Positions 57,181 to 64,000 of a stretch of 64,000 bases of DNA are shown here, in pieces. Origin of the DNA: Cryptomeria japonica (Eukaryota; Streptophyta; Pinopsida; Cupressales; Cupressaceae); NCBI RefSeq assembly GCF_030272615.1, contig NC_081414.1:769184153-769248152 (forward strand), read 5' to 3'. Position 1 is the first letter of the stretch, and every line of letters begins with the position of its first letter. The notes beneath the pieces were generated by a model. That model was not told the origin of the DNA. It ran no database searches and was given only the letters and a program-made list of their open reading frames with translations. The position numbers and the translations under genes were made by a program.

Positions 57181-57400
57181 TACCGTTGGAATTCCGACAT
57201 CAGAGCATAAAAATTCTGACAGAGGAGTGTCGTTGGATGCACAGCATCCTTGTCGGAACTCTCCTAGAGGCCATCATAATTTTAACCCTCTGGTGTTAGA
57301 ATTACGACGGCCTCCAGGAGATTTTCGACAAGGATGTTGTGCATCCGACGACACTCCTCTATCGGAATTTTTACGCTTTGATGTTGGAATTCCGACGGTA
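57181..57400. repeat. 220-bp near-perfect hairpin in the CACTA subterminal region
   Basis: The sequence from TACCGTTGGAATTCCGACAT (57181) reads, reversed and complemented, as 57400 back to about 57291, with only scattered mismatches (GTCGTTGGATGCACAGCAT against GTCGTCGGATGCACAACAT, for example). Arms are about 105-110 bp with a loop of a few bases. Confidence 0.92.
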
Positions 57401-57444
57401 GGCTGATTTTTCAGAAAAAAAAATATTTATAGAAAAAGATTGGC

Positions 57445-57622
57445 ATTGGTATCTCTATTCTATCTCTCTTCTCTATCCCTCTCTACTATCTCTCTTCTCT
57501 CTCCCCTCTCTAGGTCTCTTTCTCCATCCCTCTCTTCTTCTCTCCCTCTCTACTTCTCTTTCTCTACCCTCTCCAGGTCATTATCTCTTCCTCTCACCCT
57601 CTCTCTCTCTCTCTCACCTCTA
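57445..57622 (+). repeat. CT-rich microsatellite
   Basis: About 180 bp of CTCT/TCTCTC tracts with occasional A or G. Its open frame is a repeat translation. Confidence 0.9.
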
Positions 57623-58149
57623 GTCTGTGCATATGAGCCTTTCAAACCCACTCGGGGGTAAAATAGCCCTAAGTTGGCCTTATTTTGAGGAAAAATGCAA
57701 ACGTTTAAAGGATAAAATCAGTAATTTTCTACATTGCCGACCCCAATCTGTGCAAACCTTCTTGTTATTTGCGCCTAAATTTGTGCATGAGAGGAGTCCA
57801 AACCCACTCAGCAAGAGAAGAGCACCTTAAGTCAGCTAGAAGGAAGGTAAATTCATGAATTTAATAAACAATTATTGGGCTGGCCGACCTATGGAGGTGA
57901 AATGAAGGCAAAGGTAAAAAGGAAGCATATAAAACAAAGAACAAATGCTCATCAAATTCAATTTGCAACCAATTAAGAGGAGAAGAATTAGGGAGCAGGT
58001 TTGTGAATTAGGGTATAAAATCAGATTAAATTTATTTGTGATGCATTATTTGTTTTTCATTTCATTCACGATATGTTCTTTCTTGCTTTCAAGATGTGAG
58101 GACTTCATTACAAGGAAAAGAACACCTTACCTAGCACGTAGAGCATGCC

Positions 58150-60180
58150 AACATCATTCTTCAACGCAAGGATGAAGACACTTGATGAAAGGAGGCTTCA
58201 AGGCATGAAAGAGGACATTGGCATCATGGAGGGTTTTCACATCAATATCAACACCAAGATTCATGAGTTTAGGATGGCAACATGAGGAGCTAAACCTATT
58301 CAAAGCTTTCAATAATGCAATACAAAGGAAGGAGCATCTCAAGGCGCAAGGACAATGTCAAATGATGATCAAGATATTATGAGGATTCAACAAGGAAGAA
58401 ACAGAAGACTATCTTGCATTCCCTTCGAAAATCCAAGAATAGCAATCGGTAGAATAAGGAGAAATCAATAAGGATTGCTTTAAAATGAAGGGATCTACAA
58501 CACGATAGGCCATATGTAAGACATCAATCACCAATGATCAAGGTATTCAAGTCAGAGTTACAAAGGTGATCAAGGTTGGATAGATCAAGAATAAGTGGGT
58601 TCTACATCAAGCCTAGGCATTACAAAGTCTATATCAAACATATTCACCAAGGTGAATTACCCCACAAAGAGGTAGATTTTTGAATCTCAAAGAGGATTTC
58701 ATCAAAGCAAGCCATTCAAGTCAAGTATATGCACCTTGAAGTTGAAGCAAGCATCATCGGTATGGAGATGCAACAAAAGGAGGACCAAGCATCATCAAAC
58801 ATATACTTCATTAAGCACACGGTCACATAAAAGGATCAAGAACTATCAGGAAGATGGAAGGACACAAACATGATCAAGTAGATAGTTTCAGAAGAATTAA
58901 TCAAAAGCTAAGGACTTAATCATCTAGATGATACAATTTGGGAATATGTCCTACCACCTTCATCATGTTGAGAAAACTAGATAACGTTGAGTATCAAGAG
59001 ATATTGCTCAATCACATAAGCTTTGTGATGATCAACTTGGCAAGTTGAGTTGGCATCCAATCATCGTCAACCTAATCAAGTGAAGCCACATTGACATGTC
59101 CAAGTTCATCGTACTTAATTCATCTAATGAATGAGCTAGTGACACATTGCAATGCATCAAAGTTTGTTCAAGCATACCTAACCTATTTCCTCATTGGTTA
59201 GAATTCAAGGTGGACATGTGTCCTATTCAATGTAATTATTTAATTGGCTAGAATGGAGTTTGTTATAACAAGCCCTAATTAGGGTTTCACTATATTATCT
59301 CGACTGTTGATTTGATAGTCAATCTGGGTCATTCATTATAATGGGGGTCTATAAAAGGCCTAGCCTTTTCATTTGTAAAGGTTAATAGTTGCTAGTCAAC
59401 AATTAATAGTTCATAGATAGCAGTTAGATAGCAAGTATAGTAGAGTAGGAGGAAAGAAGGAATTGTTTCCAAGACTTGTTGATTTTAATACATGATCTTC
59501 ATTGAATCATGGTGGATTTCTACGTGTAATTTCTACATGTTGCATGGCTTCTTATTACTTCTCAAGTTTAGATAAATTTCATATATTGCAATGGAGAAAT
59601 GTGATGATTTCTTGATGGAATTCCTGTTCATACTATTTGTAATTTGCTGGTTGTAAGTTGCAATGTAGGGTTAGTTTGAACTTCATTAAGCATAAGTTCA
59701 ATTGTGAATGTTCACTTAAATTGTGCTAGTTTTGGGTATTCGAATGAATGTTCATGATATGAAAACCCTTTGTTATTCCTTAGAAGATTGCATTAGTTTT
59801 GTGTACTTGTTTCTGCATGGCAAAGCAAAGCTTGATTATGGAATTCATCTATCAAATCATCATCCTTTATTGTCACTGTTCTTAGGATTAAATTAGATCT
59901 CTAAACCCTTTATCTCTTTTGTCTTTTATTTTCCAAGCAAGTTAGTGTAGAGTCCAAGTTTCGGTAGAGTTCAAGAAAAATGTAAGCCCCCTTGTGATTC
60001 CAGCAAAATCACACCATATTCACTAAGTCTATCCCATGCAATTAAGTTGCATAGTTCATATTGTAAACCTTGGAGTTGCTTTGATTGATCACTTTGTTTA
60101 GCATTCAAAGTTTCTTTGTTCAAGAGATGATAGAATACCTTGGTATTTTATTGTGTTCGTGGTGCATAAAAAAATATCAA
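58150..60180 (+). mobile_element. LTR copy 3 of the telo-box LTR family
   Basis: Matches 8491-10917 in order: TTTCAGAAGAATTAATCAAAA (58885 region), CAATTTGGGAATAT, the telo-box palindrome (59271-59286), TATAAAA (59350-59356), R/U5 text and CATAAAAAAATATCAATA near the end. It lacks the hAT MITE found in copy 2. The 5' boundary is not fixed. Confidence 0.6.
59271..59356 (+). promoter_or_regulatory. LTR promoter: telo-box palindrome and TATAAAA
   Basis: AGCCCTAATTAGGGTT at 59271-59286 and TATAAAA at 59350-59356, the same spacing (63 versus 64 bp) as in the copy at 10005. Confidence 0.65.
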
Positions 60181-61640
60181 TAGGTGGTTCTAGATGAAAG
60201 ATAGTTGTGGGTTTGCATGCATGTTCAGTGCATGATTCAAGGAGGTTGTTTGCAAATTTCTCTTTGAGGAGATGTTGGTATGCAATCATTAGTCCCTCAT
60301 CATCTCTACAATATTTTCTTGATGGATTCCTTGACTAGTGGAATTGTTTGGCAAATCGGATTTGGAGTTGATTTGGTGTCTTTGTCTTGAGATCCATATG
60401 GTATTTCTTTGTATCTCAGTTTGCAAGTTATTGATGTGATGATGAGTTTTACATGCGTCATTGTTTTAGATCTACAAGTTACGCAGTTGTATGGATTTAA
60501 TCCACCCATTGGCTATAGTGAGATGACTTGAATGTGGACTGTCTATATCCACAAATCCATGGTCATTTGTGCATTGGTATGTTGCACTAGGATGGGAGGA
60601 AGGAATATTAGAGTACCTAGATAGTTATATATTGCCACTCTTAGTGTGGGCCACTATTAAGGGATTCTTGAATGGTCATGGAAGGCATACAATTTAGTTT
60701 GCAGCAATGAAGTTCCCTTAGAGGGCATGATGACAAGCTTTTTTTTGGGGAGTTACCTCCCCATTTGATGGGGAAGTTGCAGCTTTTTGGACAAGACTTG
60801 GCTTTGATTGTGAAAGTTATGCTTGCATGATTATGAAAGGATATAAGTTTTACACATAAGATCAAGATGCTTTCTTTCCTTACCTATGCGGGGAGAGATT
60901 TTCCTTCAAATCATGCCCAATTGAGGTAAACCTCTTTGGAATAATAATAACAAGCATTTCTTTAACAAAGTAAATTATATATAAGAGCAGTATATGCATG
61001 GATTTACAAAAGTGTCATGCAGAATGTAGATCTATACCTTGTTACTTAAAAATAGAAGTTCTTCTTCGTGTTCATTTTTCCATGATATAACTTGACCTCG
61101 GGCAACCTTTTGACTGTCAAGAAGTGATTGCCTCAAATGAAAGTAGTGATAAATGTCACTATCAACAAAAGAACAACCAATAAATGATAAATTTGCAGTG
61201 AGATCATAGTACCTAAATCAGTCTAAAAGCTTATAAGGATCAGAACCAAGCCATATAAGCTTCAAGAACAATTTGAGAGCATCAAAGTCATCTACCAAAC
61301 ATTAGAAATTGTCAAATCAATGACACATTCATATCAAGCATCTTTACTTTTTTGAAAAGTAGACCACATTTCAGATCTAGATGACACCATAATGACTTTG
61401 ATTTCCTCTTGCAAGATATTCCTCCATCATGTATTGCTTCATCGAAGTTCAAATTTTCATCTTCAAGGGCTCTCAATGATTCTCTATATAGGATTCTTCG
61501 TGTCTATGAGATCCACTTCATTAGGAGGCCTACTTAAACATTTCACATATGTTTGTGGACTCTCACCTTTCAAACATTTCACATCTTATAATTGAGCTTC
61601 ACTTTATTTCGAGAATAGTTTAATATTCTCTACTTAACAG
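60181..61640. other. unassigned interior of the CACTA region
   Basis: No supportable gene. 60290-60860 has plus-strand text with several short open frames in different phases, as in a decayed retroelement, but no motif is recognised. 61640-61700 has a C10 tract. Confidence 0.4.
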
Positions 61641-61719
61641 GGCCAACCACGTGAAGGTGGAAGCTCATTTGGCCCCTCCCCCCCCCACGTAACATCACTC
61701 TAAATTCCCCGTTAACATC

Positions 61720-61920
61720 TAACATTCATTCATTCTTTCATTCATTCTTTCATCCATTATTAAAATATAACATTCATTCATTATCACATAACGTTCATTA
61801 ACACATAAAATTCATTAAATTTCATTAAAACGCAACATTCATCAATAATCATCAACACATATCATTCATGAACATTCATTAGCACATAATTACATTCATT
61901 ACACATAAAAATCAGTCATT
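61720..61920. repeat. CATTCATT low-complexity tract
   Basis: Iterated CATTCATT, CATTCATTAACACATAA and related words just downstream of the transposase gene's stop codon. Confidence 0.85.
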
Positions 61921-61941
61921 ATCAAATAAGGTAGATTACAA

Positions 61942-63900
61942 TCATTTCTTTCTTTGTTTTTTTTTTGAAGCTATGAAAAGACTAAGTGGAACATCGGTTT
62001 CTTCATCATTTCCCCCATCCGTGGATGCTATGCCCTCTTCTCATGCTCTTGATGTATGCCTAGTCCTATACAAAGGACGAGGGTGCTGAACCAAAGGGGG
62101 GTCCTCTACAATAACAAAGAATTGGGTTAAATTCAAAACATTTTTTTATTATTGTTACAAGTATTTCATTAATTTAAAGAACACAACCGTTACACTCTTT
62201 ACCTGATGGGGCCACATCATCTTCCACATCATTTTTTCTAGCCTCAACCTCGACATGCTGAGCACCCTCTAGATCCTTTGGAGTTGAAATACGAAACGTT
62301 ACATTAATCAATACACCAATTGCAATTAAATTTGTTTAAAGGAATAACAGTGGTCCTCTTTACCTGATTGGGGAACATCATGTTCCTGATGTTGTCTACC
62401 TGGATCATGCTCCACTTGGTCACCACCGACTACATGCTCTAAAATATTAACAATAAAGGTTACATTAATTACTACACTAATTTTCAATTTAAGATGTTTA
62501 ATTGTATTAATAATTACATAAAAAAAATTGAATAGCAAATGAATACCTCCACTACCAGGATGCACATCCGGACCTTCATGTACAGGTTCTGTTCCATGAT
62601 TATCATGCTGCATTGCAATGTCACGCGCAGTGTTATCATTGCTTGCTTATTTAAAAAAAATATAGTCACTTTATGTTGAAACTTAACATCAAATAGATTA
62701 TTGGTTAAGTATTCAATTTGAAATAATTTTCATTTAGCTTAATTACCGTTGTAATAGATGCATCAGAATCTCATGTTTGCCCACTCAATTCTCGTAGCCA
62801 TTCAGCCACGGCTATATAGCCTTGCTGGTAGTCAATTCTCTTGTCATCTTCCATGGGTGCTCTATTGAATTCAGAGCCCTGCATTTTTGCTTAGTATTGT
62901 GAATTTTGCTTGTATTGTTTGATAAAAGAAAAAATGTTTACAATTTATAAATATTTTGATGTGATACTTAATTTACTGATTCTTACAATTCGTGCAGCAA
63001 GTTTCATATAACCACCAAAGCCGAGTTTGTGTTGCCCATGCTTTTCTTGTCTTTCCTTGGTTGCCTTTGACGTGCCACTCAATCTATGAAAAGTTTGAAA
63101 TATGTTAGATTATATAAATATAATGAATAATTAGTACATATTCACATTCTTAATAGTATCACATACCTTCTTCTGGCGTCTAGTGGTGTATTTCCTTTTT
63201 TCCTTTCAATTCTCTCCTTTGCATCCAAAATCAGGTCCTTCCACTCCCTCTTTGGAATCATGGGGGGACGCTCATACTTCTCTAAATGTGTCCTGTATTG
63301 GTCCCTCACATACTATAGATATGTGCCAGCTTTTTCTAGGAGCTTAGTCTTGTCGAATGTGTCATTTCCAAACAACCCTACCATATGGTTTGTGAGTTCA
63401 TCTTTTAACTTTTTTTCTTGGTCATTCCACCTTTAAAGCAAAAACAAACCTGTTAGATTTAGAAAGAAACTGAAGCTACCTTTGATATAGTTCAAGAAAT
63501 GGATAAAAGGAAAACTATTCTAGCAATGATATGAAATCAAAATAGTGGATAAGGGTTAGTTCACGTATGATGTTCCACCTTTTACATATGGTGGGCCCAA
63601 ATATCTGCAATGAAATGTCATTAAGATTTTTATAAAAAATATCATTTCCTGCAAAAAAAACATGGGATCATTAGTCCAAAATGAGTGATCAATAAGTAAA
63701 TTACAATTAGACTATATATAATAATATTTTTAAAGTACCTGGAACCTTCTATATCTTCAAGGGAATCAATTCTTCGTCGCTCACCACCAATGTGGCCTGC
63801 AACATTCCCGTACTAGCAATGCAGGAAGATCCAGGAAATGATGGTATGTTATCAGCAGTACTTGCCTCTGGCGCATCCTCATGTGCATCTCTTGCCACAG
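61942..63900 (-). pseudogene. Ptta/En/Spm-type plant transposase gene (Transposase_24-like), multi-exon
   Basis: Minus strand, exons with GT...AG borders: 63739 to about 63900; 63565-63604; 63167-63430; 62988-63083; 62747-62878; 62547-62641; 62364-62438; 62203-62275; 61942-62105 (stop). The 264-nt exon encodes WNDQEKKLKDEL, FDKTKLL, YVRDQYRTHLEKY and PPMIPKREWKDL; the next encodes GQHKLGFGGYMKLAARI. This is the conserved core of plant Ptta/En/Spm proteins, encoded in CACTA elements and thought to bind element DNA or aid transposition. One TAG in the core exon (63313-63315) and a TGA after ELSGQT in the 132-nt exon make it a pseudogene in this copy. Introns are about 90-130 nt. The 5' exons continue past the window. 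Confidence 0.75.
62203..62438 (-). other. pair of similar short exons in the transposase gene
   Basis: Exons of 75 and 73 nt end in similar text (DVPQSG and DVAPSG) with the same donor context TCAG/GTAAAGAG and similar introns beginning GTAAAGAG. This suggests an exon-intron unit that was tandemly duplicated. Confidence 0.6.
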
Positions 63901-64000
63901 TAAATGAATCCACTATGAAATGCCTCCAAGAAAGAACACTTCAAGGGTAATAAACACATAACAAAAGAGAGAGAAAAAGAGGGATCTACCACCAGTGGGT

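Larger units (their letters stand above)
56971..64000 (-). mobile_element. CACTA (En/Spm) transposon, running off the window
   Basis: Begins CACTAGTACA at 56971, right after TTA, inside copia pol. The subterminal region (57000-57420) is packed with GTCGGAATTCCGAC-type short repeats, as is typical for CACTA ends. A minus-strand gene with Ptta/En/Spm transposase homology lies at 61942-63900. The other terminus and the second TTA are outside the window. It contains an LTR-type insertion (about 58150-60180). Confidence 0.72.

Noticed and set aside
57440-57661. 73-codon Leu/Ser-rich frame resembling a membrane protein
   Set aside because: It lies over a CT microsatellite; the hydrophobic, serine-rich composition is forced by the repeat.
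60098-60865. Minus-strand frames of 63-74 codons
   Set aside because: Discontinuous, no recognised motif, overlapping LTR and unassigned repeat text.

Overview
This is nuclear DNA from a plant with a large, repeat-rich genome. No intact, obviously functional host gene is visible. The window is a stack of nested transposable elements: Ty1/copia, Ty3/gypsy and non-autonomous LTR elements, an L1-type LINE, a CACTA element, a hAT-type MITE, foldbacks and tandem repeats, plus a few broken fragments of host genes. The combination of LTR families (termini TGTAATGTCCCC, TGTTGGCA, TGTAGCG), 2-kb LTRs and a very low gene density fits a gymnosperm best. That is an inference from pattern; no marker gene proves it.

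Layout. 1-4085: 3' end of a gypsy-like or non-autonomous element (decayed ORF chain, polypurine tract, long 3' LTR starting at 2117), ending against a GC-rich hAT-type terminus at 4086. 4690-8153: a non-autonomous LTR element with a coiled-coil ORF and a TATA-bearing LTR, itself split by a 1.2-kb solo LTR (6476-7697). 8491-10917: a second LTR of the same family, carrying a 139-bp hAT MITE with a perfect 8-bp target duplication. 10985-23060: one minus-strand L1-type LINE (ORF1 with a DUF4283-like domain, endonuclease, reverse transcriptase) split by a 7.6-kb insertion (12282-19898). That insertion holds an LTR, an intron-poor three-domain FKBP pseudogene, a DnaJ fragment, an inverted repeat pair, minisatellites and an AT-rich foldback.

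24942-26134 is a solo LTR with a perfect 5-bp target duplication. 26140-31790 is AT-rich and mostly unassigned. 31794-41259 is a minus-strand copia element (889-bp LTR, Met-tRNA primer site, gag, integrase, RT, RNase H, all decayed). Its 5' LTR is split by a 3.5-kb insertion (37713-41215) that carries a TRANK1-like helicase fragment and a SINE-like unit. 42640-47840 holds LTR-like fragments and diverged duplications. 48050-52338 is the 3' end of a gypsy element truncated at a large TA/TG microsatellite. 53136-56970 is a second minus-strand copia element. It is cut at 56971 by a CACTA element that runs off the window end and contains a 220-bp near-perfect hairpin, another copy of the telo-box LTR family, and a minus-strand Ptta/En/Spm-type transposase gene (about eight short exons, two stop codons).

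The parts do not form a pathway. They record successive insertions whose order can be read from junctions: MITE within LTR, solo LTR within LTR, gene-carrying insertion within LINE, gene-carrying insertion within copia LTR, and CACTA within copia.
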